Made by a program: the position numbers and the translations under genes. From NCBI RefSeq assembly GCF_000420165.1, contig NZ_ATUK01000011.1, forward strand, positions 286,543-350,542: a stretch of 64,000 nt of DNA, read 5' to 3'. The DNA comes from Thioalkalivibrio sp. AKL19 (GTDB lineage: Bacteria; Pseudomonadota; Gammaproteobacteria; Ectothiorhodospirales; Ectothiorhodospiraceae). The notes below the pieces were generated by a model that worked only from the letters and a program-made list of their open reading frames with translations, was not told the origin of the DNA and made no database searches. This document shows positions 32,319 to 41,137 of this stretch, piece after piece; within the stretch, counting starts at the first letter, position 1, and the number at the start of each line of letters is the position of its first letter.

Positions 32319-33440
32319 TCAGGGCATGCCGGGTTCGGCCTGTGGTACGTCGTCCGGCGGGGCGTCCTCGTCCGGCTCGGGGAGGGGCTCCGGCACGCGC
32401 AGGCTCTCCAGGCGTTCGACGACCCGCAGAGCCCGCTCGTGGGCCGTGATCAGCCCGGCATGGTCGGGGGCCAGGTCGAGCCCCTGTTTCCAGTGCTCCA
32501 GGGCCTCCTCAATGCGCCCGGCGGAGTAATGCCCGCGGCCTTCCTCCAGCAGCTCTTCCGCCCGCGTGTCGCGGCGTTCGCGCCATTCCTCGCAGAGAAC
32601 GCGGTGGGCCCGCTGCGCGGCCTGGTCCGGCCCGGAGGCATCGGCGTCGGGGGGCATATCGTTGCGGCACCAGCGTGCCGCCGTGGCCAGGTCGTCGGCC
32701 TCCAGGGCCTGGCGCAGGCGCGCGTTGATGGTGGAACGCGGCACCTCGTCCTCGACGGCCGGGGCCTCGGCCTCGCGCAGTTCCCGCTCCAGGCCCGCGA
32801 TGCGCGCCGCCCGCTCGGCGGCGGGCGCGAGATTCTGGGCCAGGCGCAGCAGCTCCAGGCGCTCCTCGCCCTCGGTGTCCGCGGCGTAGGCATCCAGGGA
32901 TCGCGCCAGGGGGTCGCGGCGCTGGGCCAGGCGGTCGGGGTCGTCCGGAAGCTGCTCGCTGCGTCGCACCAGGGGACGCATCACCTCCAGCAGGCGCAGT
33001 TGCTGGACCAGGGCCCGTGCCTCGAGGATGTCGTGGCGTTGCTCCAGGGTCTTCAGGCCGACCTGTCGCTGGCGCTCGAGTTGCTCGATGTACTGGCGCC
33101 GTTCGGTGTCGGGCGGCAGCTGCTGCTCGGCCTGTTCGAGGATTGCCAGGGCCCGGGCCACGGCACCTTCGGCCGAGGCGGCGCGCGCCTCGTCCATCGC
33201 CTCGTCTGCGGCGGCCCCGGCCTCGGCCTCGATGGATGTTCGGCGTTCGGCCCACTCCGCCCGGGGTTCGGGCTCGTGCTCGTCGATCAGTTCGAGGGCG
33301 CGCTGGTAGTCGCCGGCCTCCAGTGCCCGTTCGATGCGCTGCTCGGGCGGCGCGAAGGGATCCAGGGCGGCACAGCCCTGGACCAGCAGGACGGCGAGCA
33401 GGATGCCCGCGAGCGGGAGCCGGGCGCGCGTCAGGGTCAT
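32319..33440 (-). CDS. Helical-repeat lipoprotein of unknown function
   Basis: A 373-residue lipoprotein with lipobox LVQGC at residues ~19-23. The mature part is almost wholly helical and rich in Glu, Arg and Ala, with weak TPR-like units at both ends: AGDYQRALELIDEHEPE near residue 45 and HYSAGRIEEALEHWKQGLDLAPDH near residue 310. The C-terminal tail is acidic and Pro-rich. It overlaps the upstream cyclase gene by four bases (ATGA), so the three-gene string IMPase, cyclase and this lipoprotein is one operon. It may be a periplasmic partner of the cyclase's sensor domain, which is inference. Confidence 0.75.
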   Translation of the reverse strand: MTLTRARLPLAGILLAVLLVQGCAALDPFAPPEQRIERALEAGDYQRALELIDEHEPEPRAEWAERRTSIEAEAGAAADEAMDEARAASAEGAVARALAILEQAEQQLPPDTERRQYIEQLERQRQVGLKTLEQRHDILEARALVQQLRLLEVMRPLVRRSEQLPDDPDRLAQRRDPLARSLDAYAADTEGEERLELLRLAQNLAPAAERAARIAGLERELREAEAPAVEDEVPRSTINARLRQALEADDLATAARWCRNDMPPDADASGPDQAAQRAHRVLCEEWRERRDTRAEELLEEGRGHYSAGRIEEALEHWKQGLDLAPDHAGLITAHERALRVVERLESLRVPEPLPEPDEDAPPDDVPQAEPGMP

Positions 33441-34840
33441 GCGCGATCCACGGCGCTCAGGACCCGGCTGACCGCCACGGCCTCACTGACCCCGTGCAGT
33501 TCGTGGGTGCCCCAGTCCTCGGTATGGAAGTGTCCCTTCACCTGCTCGTGCTCCATGAATGCGGTGGTCGTGACGAGCCCGCCGGGGGGCGCGACCGTGA
33601 CCAGGCGGGCGGCGAGGTTGACGGTGTCGCCCACTACGGTGAACTGCATGCGGTCCTCCGCACCCATGTTGCCGGCCAGCATCTCGCCGGCGTTCAGGCC
33701 GATGCGGAACTCCACCCGGGTCTCGCCGCGGCGCTCGCGCTCGGCGTTGATCGAGGCGACCGTCTCCAGCAGCGCCAGGCCGGTCTGCACGGCGGTCAGG
33801 CGATGGTTGCCAGGCTCCGTCCCGAGGCCAAAGACGGCCATGGTACAGTCCCCCATGTACTTGTCCACCGTGCCGCCGTGACGGGCGATACATTCCGACA
33901 TCGGGCCGAAGAATTCGTTGAGCATGCGCCCCAGGGCCGCCGGGCTGCAGCGCTCCGACAGTGCGGTGTAGCCCTGGATGTCGGCGAACAGGACGGACCC
34001 CTCCACCGCGCGCCCGCCCAGCTCGACCCGGTCCAGGTTCTCCAGGATGTCCTGGGCGATCGCATCCGAGACATAGCGGCGCAGCGCAGCCTCGACCTGG
34101 TCCTTGCGCAGCAGGTCGCGTGCCATGTCGTTGAAGGCGTCGGTCAGCTGGGCGATCTCGTCCTGGCGCACCATGGGCAGCGGGTTGCCCTGGTCGTCCA
34201 TGGGCCGGATGCGCGAGCGCATGCTCTCGGCCAGGCGTTCCAGCGGTCGCACCAGGCGCTTGCTGATGTCGATCGCGAGCAGCAGGCTCAGCAGGAAGAC
34301 CCCGATGGCCGTGGCGATCCCGGCGTTCAGGGTGTTGCGGATCAGTTCCTGCATGGGCGAGGTGTCGATATAGGCCTCGATGTAGCCCACCTGCACGTCC
34401 TGGAACAGGACCTCGCGGCGGTAGGGCTCCACCGTGGGCGCCAATGGCCACACGCCCTCGGTCAGGGACTGCTCCGGGGGTGTCCCGGCGCTGGCCACCT
34501 GGCCGCGGTCGATCGCATAGGCGGCGATGGATTCGACGCGCCCCTCCTCCACCAGCGAATTCAGCAGGGTCTCCAGGGTCAGGTAGTCCTCGGCCAGCAT
34601 CAGCTCCGCCGAGGTGCGTGCGACCGGGGCCACGGTGATTTCCGCCTGCGCGCGGATCTGGTTGTCGAGCACGTTGCTGACCTGGTTCAGGACCACGGCC
34701 GACAGGGTCACGATCCCGGCCAGTGTGAGCCCCGCGATCGCCGCGACGATCTTCCATGCGATCGGCAGGTAGCGCGGGGCGAAGTCGGTGCCGCCGACGC
34801 CCAGGCGCACGCTCCTGCTCCGCTTGCGACGCCCGATCAC
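33437..34840 (-). CDS. Membrane sensor adenylate/guanylate cyclase (class III) with HAMP domain
   Basis: A 467-residue protein beginning at a GTG that overlaps the IMPase stop (GTGA). A first helix at ~28-50 and a second at ~178-200 enclose a periplasmic sensor region of about 125 residues; a HAMP domain (~200-255) leads into a class III cyclase domain (~285-450). Catalytic landmarks are VLFADIQGYTALSE, with the metal-binding Asp, the GDCTMAVFG loop, and RIGLNAGEMLAGNMG with VVGDTVNLAARL. The substrate (ATP or GTP) cannot be set from this reading. Neighbouring genes suggest coupling to phosphate-ester hydrolysis and an envelope lipoprotein. Confidence 0.9.
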   Translation of the reverse strand: MIGRRKRSRSVRLGVGGTDFAPRYLPIAWKIVAAIAGLTLAGIVTLSAVVLNQVSNVLDNQIRAQAEITVAPVARTSAELMLAEDYLTLETLLNSLVEEGRVESIAAYAIDRGQVASAGTPPEQSLTEGVWPLAPTVEPYRREVLFQDVQVGYIEAYIDTSPMQELIRNTLNAGIATAIGVFLLSLLLAIDISKRLVRPLERLAESMRSRIRPMDDQGNPLPMVRQDEIAQLTDAFNDMARDLLRKDQVEAALRRYVSDAIAQDILENLDRVELGGRAVEGSVLFADIQGYTALSERCSPAALGRMLNEFFGPMSECIARHGGTVDKYMGDCTMAVFGLGTEPGNHRLTAVQTGLALLETVASINAERERRGETRVEFRIGLNAGEMLAGNMGAEDRMQFTVVGDTVNLAARLVTVAPPGGLVTTTAFMEHEQVKGHFHTEDWGTHELHGVSEAVAVSRVLSAVDRA

Positions 34841-35667
34841 GAGGTGCCCTCGCGCGGCGCGAGCCAGGGCGCCAGCCAGGTACGCCACTCCGCTAGCAGG
34901 GGTTCCGAGCGGGCCGCGACCGCGGAGCGCTTGGCCAGGGATCGCCCGAACACGGGGCCGCCCGCCAGGCTGCACATGGCCCCGCCCGCACGCGCGAGCA
35001 TCAGACCCCCGGCCGCGCTGTCCCAGGGTGCCTGCCCGCCATGCAGGTAGAGGTCGGCACGCCCGGCCGCCAGCCAGGCCCACTCCAGCGCGCAGGCCCC
35101 GAAGTTGCGCTGCGACCGGAACGGGGCATGGCTGGCCAGTTCCCGGGCCACTGGGGCCTCCAGACGCTTGTAGTCGACCAGGGCGATGGCGCGGCCGAGT
35201 TCCGCGACCGGCGGGCGGGCGGCCGCCGGCGGGGTGGCCCCGTTGAGTTCCAGTGCGGTGTCCTCGGTCGCCGCGAACAGCTCGTCGCGTACCGGGTCGT
35301 AGGTGGCCCCATGGGTCACCCGGTGGCCTTCGATCCGTGCGATGGAGATCGCGAAGAAGGGCATGCCGCCGGCGAAATTGGAGGTGCCGTCCAGTGGATC
35401 CACCAGCCAGAAGGCGGGGGCTGCCTCGAGGACCTGCGCCTGTTCCGCGCGCGCCTGCTCCTCGCTCAGCACCGGTTCGTGCTGCCCGTGCTCGTGCAGC
35501 AGGGTGCGCACGCGCGCGTCCACCGCATGGTCGGCTTCGGTGATCACGCTGCCGTCGGCCTTGTAGTCCACGGCGATGCCGGCCTCGAAGCGCGGGAGCA
35601 GCTCCTGCTGCCCGATCATGCGCAGACCCCGGACGAGCTCGGAAAAGGGGATGGAGGTGGCAGTCAT
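34837..35667 (-). CDS. Inositol monophosphatase family phosphatase
   Basis: A 276-residue Mg2+-dependent phosphatase. Metal-binding motifs are ITEADHAVDARVR, LSEEQ, WLVDPLDGTSNFAGGMPFF (the signature) and C-terminal PWDSAAGGLMLARAGGA. It differs from SuhB and from the CysQ copy at 9440, and could be a histidinol-phosphatase-like or inositol-phosphatase-like member. The first gene of a three-gene operon, it overlaps the cyclase gene by four bases. Why a sugar-phosphate-type phosphatase is coupled with a cyclase is unclear; hydrolysis of a signalling or osmolyte phosphate is possible. Confidence 0.85.
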   Translation of the reverse strand: MTATSIPFSELVRGLRMIGQQELLPRFEAGIAVDYKADGSVITEADHAVDARVRTLLHEHGQHEPVLSEEQARAEQAQVLEAAPAFWLVDPLDGTSNFAGGMPFFAISIARIEGHRVTHGATYDPVRDELFAATEDTALELNGATPPAAARPPVAELGRAIALVDYKRLEAPVARELASHAPFRSQRNFGACALEWAWLAAGRADLYLHGGQAPWDSAAGGLMLARAGGAMCSLAGGPVFGRSLAKRSAVAARSEPLLAEWRTWLAPWLAPREGTS

Positions 35668-35763
35668 GCAGCCCTGGCAACGCCGATTGCGAAGTGAGTG
35701 AGCCGGATGCGGCCGGGACGACCCGGGCGAACTCGGTCTCGAATGCGCTTATCATACCGGTCC

Positions 35764-36120
35764 ATGACCGGCTTGATCATAATCCTCGCCCTTGCCTTGG
35801 TCGCGTTCTACGTGAATGACACCTGGCGGGCCAACGAGCGTGCCCGGCGGGTGGGGCGCCAGGCCTGCGAGCGGGCGGGGGTGCAGTTGCTGGATGCCAC
35901 CGTCGTACGCACCGGGCAGCGCCTGCTTTGGGGGGAGCGCGGGCTGGCCCTGCAGCGACATTATCGCTTCGAGTTCTCCGCCGACGGGGCCGGGCGCCAC
36001 CCCGGCGAGATCTCGCTGGAGGGCCGGCAACTCAAGCGCGTGACCCTGAACTGGCCCGACGGCGGGCGCGAGTTCCAGGGGCCGGACCGCGACGACCCGA
36101 ACGGAGGCGCATCCCGGTGA
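35764..36120 (+). CDS. DUF3301 membrane-anchored protein
   Basis: A 118-residue protein with an N-terminal signal-anchor helix (MTGLIIILALALVAFYVNDT) and a soluble domain showing the DUF3301 features ARRVGRQACERAGVQLLDATV, RRYRFEFS-like LQRHYRFEFSADG and a final WPDGGREFQ. The start at 35764 sets the short hydrophobic N-terminus. Members are widespread in gammaproteobacteria and of unknown function. The oxyR gene begins within its stop codon (GTGA), so this gene sets the level of OxyR translation. Confidence 0.82.
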   Translation: MTGLIIILALALVAFYVNDTWRANERARRVGRQACERAGVQLLDATVVRTGQRLLWGERGLALQRHYRFEFSADGAGRHPGEISLEGRQLKRVTLNWPDGGREFQGPDRDDPNGGASR

Positions 36121-37055
36121 CCTTGAGCGAGTTGCGTTACGTGGTGGCCGTGGCCGATGCCCGCCACTTCGGCCGTGCGGCCGAGGCCTGTCATGTCAGC
36201 CAGCCGTCGCTGTCGGTGGCGGTGCGCAAGTTCGAGGACGAGCTGGGCGTGACCCTGTTCGAGCGCGGCCGCGGCGAGGTCTCCGTGACGCCGGCGGGCG
36301 AGCAGGTCATCGCGCAGGCGCGGCGCGTGCTCGCCGAGGTCGAACAGCTGCGTTCGGTGGCCGTGCAGAGTCAGGATCAGCTCTCCGGGCCGCTGCGCCT
36401 GGGCGCGATCTACACCATCGGCCCCTACCTGCTGCCGGAGTTGATCCCGGCGCTGCGCGAGCGCGCACCGGACATGCCGCTGGTGATCGAGGAGAACTAC
36501 ACCGGTCGGTTGCGCGAGCGGCTCAAGCAGGGCGAGCTGGACGCCATCATCATTTCGCTGCCATTCGAGGAGCCGGGGGTGGTCACGCTGCCCCTGTACG
36601 ACGAGCCGTTCATGGCCGTGCTGCCGGCAGCGCACCCGCTAAAGGACAAGGACCCGCTGCGCCTGGAGGATATGGCCGACGCGACGCTCCTGATGCTGGG
36701 GGCGGGGCATTGCTTCCGCGACCAGGTGCTGGAGCGGTGTCCCGATTGCCAGCGCACGGTGACCGCGGATGGCAGTACCCCGCGTAACCTGGAGGGTTCG
36801 TCGCTGGAGACGATTCGCCACATGGTGGCCTCGGGCATGGGCGTGACCATCCTGCCGTGCACGGCGGTGGGGGCGGATCGCTATGCCCAGCGACTGCTGG
36901 CCGTGCGCCGCTTTCAGGACCCGGCGCCCAGCCGCCGCGTGGCCCTGGCCTGGCGTACCAGCTTCCCGCGGCCGGAGGCGATCGAGGCCCTGCGTCAGGC
37001 GGTATTGGCGACCCCGCTGACCTGCGTGGACTTCATTCAGCCGGGTGCCGGGTAG
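36117..37055 (+). CDS. oxyR: Hydrogen-peroxide sensor OxyR, LysR family
   Basis: A 312-residue LysR-type regulator with a GTG start overlapping the preceding gene. The N-terminal winged helix reads LSELRYVVAVADARHFGRAA and VSQPSLSVAVRKFEDELG. In the effector domain the two redox cysteines are at positions 199 (GAGHCFRDQ) and 208 (ERCPDC), the exact numbering of E. coli OxyR, where they form the activating disulfide. EPGVVTLPLYDEPFMAVLP and MVASGMGVTILPC are also typical. Usual targets (ahpC, katG, trx, gor) are not seen in the window, though gshA and a glutathionyl reductase lie 20 kb away. Confidence 0.94.
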   Translation: MTLSELRYVVAVADARHFGRAAEACHVSQPSLSVAVRKFEDELGVTLFERGRGEVSVTPAGEQVIAQARRVLAEVEQLRSVAVQSQDQLSGPLRLGAIYTIGPYLLPELIPALRERAPDMPLVIEENYTGRLRERLKQGELDAIIISLPFEEPGVVTLPLYDEPFMAVLPAAHPLKDKDPLRLEDMADATLLMLGAGHCFRDQVLERCPDCQRTVTADGSTPRNLEGSSLETIRHMVASGMGVTILPCTAVGADRYAQRLLAVRRFQDPAPSRRVALAWRTSFPRPEAIEALRQAVLATPLTCVDFIQPGAG

Positions 37056-37076
37056 CGGCGGCGGGTGCCGGGGGGC

Positions 37077-38000
37077 TCAGTTCCCGGCGAGCACGCGGTT
37101 GCGCCCGGCCTGCTTGGCCGCATAGAGGGCCTCGTCGGCCGCCTGGTAGGCGGACTGCAGCGTGGTCTTCTGGCCGATGCCGGCCACGCCGATACTCGCG
37201 GTTACCTTGACCGAGCCATCGCTCTCCAGGGGCGACGCGTCGCCGGCGGTGGCGCTGGAGCGCAGGGAGGCAATGGCCAGGCGAATGCGTTCGGCGCATT
37301 CCATTGCACGGCTCAGGTCCGCGCCGGGCAGCAACGCGAGGAATTCCTCGCCACCCATGCGCACGCACAGGTCGGATTCGCGAGTGGTGTTGCGCAGGGT
37401 CTTCGCCACCAGGCGCAGGATGTCGTCGCCCACGCTGTGGCCGAAGTCGTCGTTGATCTGCTTGAAGTGGTCGAGGTCGATGGCCAGGACCGACATGGGC
37501 CGGTTCTGGCGACGGCAATCGGCGAGCCAGCGAGCGCCCTGCTTCTCGAACGCGCGCCGGTTGCCGAGGCCGGTCAGCTCGTCCATCTCCAGGCTCTCAT
37601 TCAGGCGCTGGAACCGCAGGGCGTTGGCCAGGGCCGGCGCCGCGAGCCCCAGCAGGGCCTCGGTCAGTTGCTGTTCGTCATCGGTAAAGCGACGTCCGCG
37701 CATCAGGATCAGCGAACCCAGGGTCTCGCCGTTGAGGCTCATCCCGTACTCGATGCGGTGGCGATCCTCGTCGCCCCCCGACCAGGTCTCGTCGCTCTCC
37801 TGGAGGATGAAGAACCAGCCGCTGTGGTGGATCTGGGCGTGCAGGTGTTCCTGCAGCCGGGCCAGGACCGTCCCGAGCTCGAGACTGGCCGACAGGGACT
37901 GTACGAACGCCAGGGCGTCAAAGGGGGTACCGGCATCGCCGGTGGTCCGTCCCTTGGTGGATACCAGTCGCAGGTTGTGGGCGTTCCCGTCGCGGTTCAT
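37077..38000 (-). CDS. Diguanylate cyclase (GGDEF) with N-terminal sensor domain
   Basis: A 307-residue soluble protein. The C-terminal domain (about 140-305) contains DELTGLGNRRAFE, DLDHFKQINDDFGHSVGDDIL and the active-site motif GGEEF, a functional variant of GGDEF, so it should make cyclic-di-GMP. Residues ~28-130 look like a GAF-type sensor (ASLELGTVLARLQEHLH ... GSLILMRGRRFTDDE). No RxxD inhibitory site is evident just ahead of the motif. The ATG at 38000 is the first ATG; a TTG at 38039 would add 13 residues. An AT-rich patch around 38050-38080 may hold its promoter. Confidence 0.9.
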   Translation of the reverse strand: MNRDGNAHNLRLVSTKGRTTGDAGTPFDALAFVQSLSASLELGTVLARLQEHLHAQIHHSGWFFILQESDETWSGGDEDRHRIEYGMSLNGETLGSLILMRGRRFTDDEQQLTEALLGLAAPALANALRFQRLNESLEMDELTGLGNRRAFEKQGARWLADCRRQNRPMSVLAIDLDHFKQINDDFGHSVGDDILRLVAKTLRNTTRESDLCVRMGGEEFLALLPGADLSRAMECAERIRLAIASLRSSATAGDASPLESDGSVKVTASIGVAGIGQKTTLQSAYQAADEALYAAKQAGRNRVLAGN

Positions 38001-38263
38001 GGCCGTCTCGCTCGCATCGATCGTTGGGTCGGGGGTCAAGCGAGATCCGTGCCAATAAATAAAACGTACATAAAAACCGGGACTTGAGATTCCATTGGGT
38101 TCGAACTAGACGAAAATCCGACGCGTTCTTGCCGCCTCTGGCAGGTTGTGGCCGCCCAGGGTGGCAAGGGTGGCAAGATTCTGACGGGGCGGTTCGGCGG
38201 TCGCACCCCGGGCGGTGACCGGCGTACATGAGTCCGGTGCGCACTTCCCCTACACTGCGCGGC

Positions 38264-40159
38264 ATGATTCGACTTCAAGATATCGAGCTGCGCCGTGGCC
38301 GCCATGTGCTGTTGCAGCACGCCAGCCTGACCGTACACGCCGGTTGGCGGGTGGGTCTGACCGGCGCCAACGGCTCGGGCAAGTCCAGCCTTCTGGCGGC
38401 GCTGCAGGGCGAACTGAGCCTGGACGCCGGCGAGATCGAACGGCCCGCGGAGTGGGTGGTGGCGCACCTGCCGCAGGAGGTCCCGGGGAGCGAACGTTCG
38501 GCGGTGGACTACGTACTGGACGGCGATGCCGAGCTGCGCGACCTGCAACAACGCCTGGAGCAGGTGTCCGATGGCGCCGAACAGGCCCGGCTGTACGCGG
38601 CCCTGGACGCGATCGACGGCTGGACGGCCGATGCCCGCGCGCGGCGCCTGCTGGCAGGGCTGGGGTTTGCCGCGGAGGATGCGGACCGGCCGATGAGCGC
38701 CTTTTCCGGTGGCTGGCGCATGCGCCTGGGCCTGGCGCGCACGCTGATGACGCGCTCCGACCTTTTGCTGCTGGACGAGCCCACGAACCATCTCGATGTC
38801 GAGACCATCCTCTGGCTGGAGGACTGGCTGGCGCGTTATCCCGGCACGGTCATCGTGATTGCGCATGACCGGCGGTTTCTCGATTCCGTCTGCACCCACA
38901 TCGCGCATATCGAGCGCGGTGGTATCGCCCTGTATGCCGGCAGCTATACCCATGCCGAGGCCAAGCGCGCCGAGGCGATCGTCCAGAGCGAGGCGGCGGC
39001 GGCGAAGGTGGCGGCCGAGCGCGCCCACCTGGAGGACTTCGTCCGCCGCTTCCGGGCCAAGGCGACCAAGGCGCGCCAGGCCCAGAGCCGGCTGAAGCGC
39101 CTGGAGAAGCTCGACGAGGTGGCCGTGATCCGTGCGGCGCGGCCCATCCATCTGGAGATTCCGACCCCCGAGCGCCTGCCGGATCCACTCCTGGCGCTGG
39201 ATCATGCCGAGGTACGAACCGAGGACCGCGTCCGCCTGCATGCGACGAGTTTACGTCTGCGGCCGGAGGACCGGATCGGTGTCCTGGGGCCGAACGGTGC
39301 CGGGAAATCGACACTTCTGACGTTGCTGGCCGGGGAGTTGGCGCCGACGGCCGGGGAGCGCCGGGTCGAGCCGAACCTCCGGGTAGGGTATTTCGCCCAG
39401 CATCAAAGCGAGCAGCTCGACCTGGGCACCTCGCCCCTGGTCCATTTGCAGCGTCAGGACCCGCGTGCCGAGGAACAGCGCCTGCGCAATTTCCTGGGGG
39501 GCATGGGATTCCCCGGCGAGAAGGCGGATGCACCGGTGGGCCAGTGTTCTGGCGGGGAACGCGTGCGCCTGGTACTGGCCCTGCTGATCTGGCAGGCCCC
39601 GTCGTTGCTGTTGCTGGACGAGCCCACCAACCACCTGGATCTGGACATGCGCGAGGCGCTGGCCGAGGCGCTGGAGAACTACGCCGGCGGGCTGGTGGTG
39701 GTGGCGCATGACCGCGAACTGCTGGCCCGCGTCTGCGACCGTTTCTGGCGCGTCGAGGACGGCCGCCTGAGCGACTTCGACGGGGACCTGGACGACTACG
39801 CCCGCGAGCTGCAGGCGCGTGAACGGGAGGCGGTCGCGGCGCGCGACCCCGGGAGCGCAGAAACCACGGCCGGCAATGCCCCGGCCCTGTCGCAGAAGGA
39901 GCGCCGCCAGCAGGCGGCCCAGGCGCGTGCTGCGCTCAAACCTCTGAAGCAGCGCGCGGACCGTGCCGAGCAAGAATGCACGCGCGTGCAGGAACGACTC
40001 GACGCGCTGGAGACCGAACTCGCCGATCCGGCCCTTTACGAGGACGAGGCGGCGGATCGCCTGGCGCAGCTGACCCGCGAGCAGGGCGAGCTGCGCAGCC
40101 GCCTGGAGGCGCTGGAGGCCGAGTGGATGGAGGCGCTGGAGGCGCTGGAGAAGCACTGA
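38264..40159 (+). CDS. yheS: ABC-F family ATPase, YheS type
   Basis: A 631-residue soluble protein with two ABC ATPase domains and no membrane part. Walker A motifs are GANGSGKSS (about residues 42-50) and GPNGAGKST (about 345), with signatures SGGWRMRLGLAR and SGGERVRLVLAL and two DEPTNHLD Walker B boxes. The interdomain linker FRAKATKARQAQSRLKRLEKL and the C-terminal coiled coil (about 520-631) match E. coli YheS, a ribosome-associated translation factor of the EttA/Uup class. Neighbours give no further clue. Confidence 0.93.
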   Translation: MIRLQDIELRRGRHVLLQHASLTVHAGWRVGLTGANGSGKSSLLAALQGELSLDAGEIERPAEWVVAHLPQEVPGSERSAVDYVLDGDAELRDLQQRLEQVSDGAEQARLYAALDAIDGWTADARARRLLAGLGFAAEDADRPMSAFSGGWRMRLGLARTLMTRSDLLLLDEPTNHLDVETILWLEDWLARYPGTVIVIAHDRRFLDSVCTHIAHIERGGIALYAGSYTHAEAKRAEAIVQSEAAAAKVAAERAHLEDFVRRFRAKATKARQAQSRLKRLEKLDEVAVIRAARPIHLEIPTPERLPDPLLALDHAEVRTEDRVRLHATSLRLRPEDRIGVLGPNGAGKSTLLTLLAGELAPTAGERRVEPNLRVGYFAQHQSEQLDLGTSPLVHLQRQDPRAEEQRLRNFLGGMGFPGEKADAPVGQCSGGERVRLVLALLIWQAPSLLLLDEPTNHLDLDMREALAEALENYAGGLVVVAHDRELLARVCDRFWRVEDGRLSDFDGDLDDYARELQAREREAVAARDPGSAETTAGNAPALSQKERRQQAAQARAALKPLKQRADRAEQECTRVQERLDALETELADPALYEDEAADRLAQLTREQGELRSRLEALEAEWMEALEALEKH

Positions 40160-40220
40160 TTCATCCGCAGGCCCGCGCAGGCCGGGACGGCGGATTGCGT
40201 ACCGCGCCAAAGCCCGACCC

Positions 40221-40249
40221 TTGCACTCGGGTATTGCAGGGTCTATACA
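40221..40249 (+). promoter_or_regulatory. Sigma70-type promoter for the small gene at 40285
   Basis: TTGCAC (40221-40226) and TATACA (40244-40249) are separated by exactly 17 bases, close to the sigma70 consensus in an otherwise GC-rich region. Transcription would start near 40256, leaving a leader of about 30 bases that contains the GAGGAG ribosome site. Confidence 0.6.
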
Positions 40250-40284
40250 TGGGAGTGAATGCACCGGAACGAGGAGTGATCCCC

Positions 40285-40581
40285 ATGAACGCACAGGAAC
40301 TGAATCGTCGCTGTGTCGAGCTCTTTCACAACCCGGATGCGAAACTGCATTGCTGGCACCCGCGCATGTTCTGGAAAACCAACATGCTGGAGAACCCGAA
40401 GCCGGAAGACCTGCAGGAACCCAAGGTCGACCTGCGCGAGCTGGAGGTCATGCTATCGGAGGCCGCGCACGAGCCTTCGCAGTGCGCCGACGAGCTGGAG
40501 CAGGAAGAGCCCGGTCGGGCTGCATTGATCCGGCACATGATGGAGCGTGGCGAGATGCCGCTGCTGCATCGGCCGCACTGA
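40285..40581 (+). CDS. Small acidic protein of unknown function
   Basis: A 98-residue soluble protein with a strong ribosome site (GAGGAG at 40271-40276). The N-terminal half contains a Cys/His/Trp/aromatic cluster (NRRCVELFHNPD, HCWHPRMFWK); the C-terminal half is acidic and helical (LRELEVMLSEAAHE, ADELEQEEPG) and ends with a short His-containing tail. It has a near-consensus promoter, a structured 3' region and its own strong terminator, so it is an independent transcription unit that may be highly expressed. The Cys and His residues could bind metal. No known family was recognised. Confidence 0.8.
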   Translation: MNAQELNRRCVELFHNPDAKLHCWHPRMFWKTNMLENPKPEDLQEPKVDLRELEVMLSEAAHEPSQCADELEQEEPGRAALIRHMMERGEMPLLHRPH

Positions 40582-40634
40582 TCGTTCCATCTAGGAGCGA
40601 TGATCGATTATGGAGTGAGCCCCCAGCGGGGCTC
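40581..40634 (+). repeat. Two hairpins in the 3' untranslated region of the small gene
   Basis: Directly after the coding region, 40581-40588 pairs with 40594-40601 (eight pairs, one wobble, loop ATCTA), and GAGCCCC at 40617-40623 pairs with GGGGCTC at 40628-40634 (loop CAGC). Neither is followed by a T run. Together with the terminator stem at 40664 they make a three-hairpin 3' region of about 115 bases. Confidence 0.6.
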
Positions 40635-40663
40635 GATCCCGTCATGTACTGGCGGGAGCATCG

Positions 40664-40695
40664 GCCCCCGGTAGCCTGTGCTGCCGGGGGCTTTT
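40664..40695 (+). terminator. Rho-independent terminator after the small gene
   Basis: An 11-base-pair stem (40664-40674 with 40681-40691, one G-T wobble) with loop CCTGTG is followed by TTTT (40692-40695). It is orientated to stop plus-strand transcription from the small gene before the convergent fliL-like gene. Confidence 0.88.
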
Positions 40696-40729
40696 CCTTG
40701 CCGGTGAGCGGTTCGCTGGAGAGCGAGCG

Positions 40730-41137
40730 TTACTGGCGGATGAAATCCGAGAAGTAGAGGGCTGCGATCCGGGGCGAGCCGGTAATCTCCTCGAGCAACT
40801 CGTTCAGCTCCTCCGCGGCCTCGTTGCGCAGGTCCTCGCGCGCGCCGCCGCCGGTCAGGCTGTCGGGACTGCGCCCGCCAAGGATGTGGATCAGTCGGTC
40901 GCGCACTGCGGGAATGTGCTCGCGGATCGCGCGGGCGTCTTCCAGGTCGTTGCCTTCCAGCTGGATGGAGGCCTGCAGGTAGCGTCCGCGGTCGGAGGAC
41001 GCCATGTTCACCACCACCGGCTCCAGGGTTACGTAGTGGCTGTCGAGGTCGTCCACGGCGTGGGCCAGGGGTGTAACCAGCAGCAGGACGAGGCCCATCA
41101 GGACCATATGCAGAGGGTGAAGGCGGCTTCGGGTCAT
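40730..41137 (-). CDS. FliL-like periplasmic protein
   Basis: A 135-residue protein with the FliL pattern: YVTLEPVVVNMASSDRGRYLQASIQLE, then AIREHIPAVRDRLIHILGG and a C-terminal EITGSPRIAALYFSDFIRQ. Canonical FliL is a single-pass membrane protein of the flagellar stator; this one instead has what looks like a cleavable signal peptide (residues 1-27, ending AHA) and would be soluble in the periplasm. No flagellar gene is present nearby. It begins in the stop of the mtfA-like gene (ATGA overlap at 41134-41137), so it is made with that peptidase. Confidence 0.82.
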   Translation of the reverse strand: MTRSRLHPLHMVLMGLVLLLVTPLAHAVDDLDSHYVTLEPVVVNMASSDRGRYLQASIQLEGNDLEDARAIREHIPAVRDRLIHILGGRSPDSLTGGGAREDLRNEAAEELNELLEEITGSPRIAALYFSDFIRQ

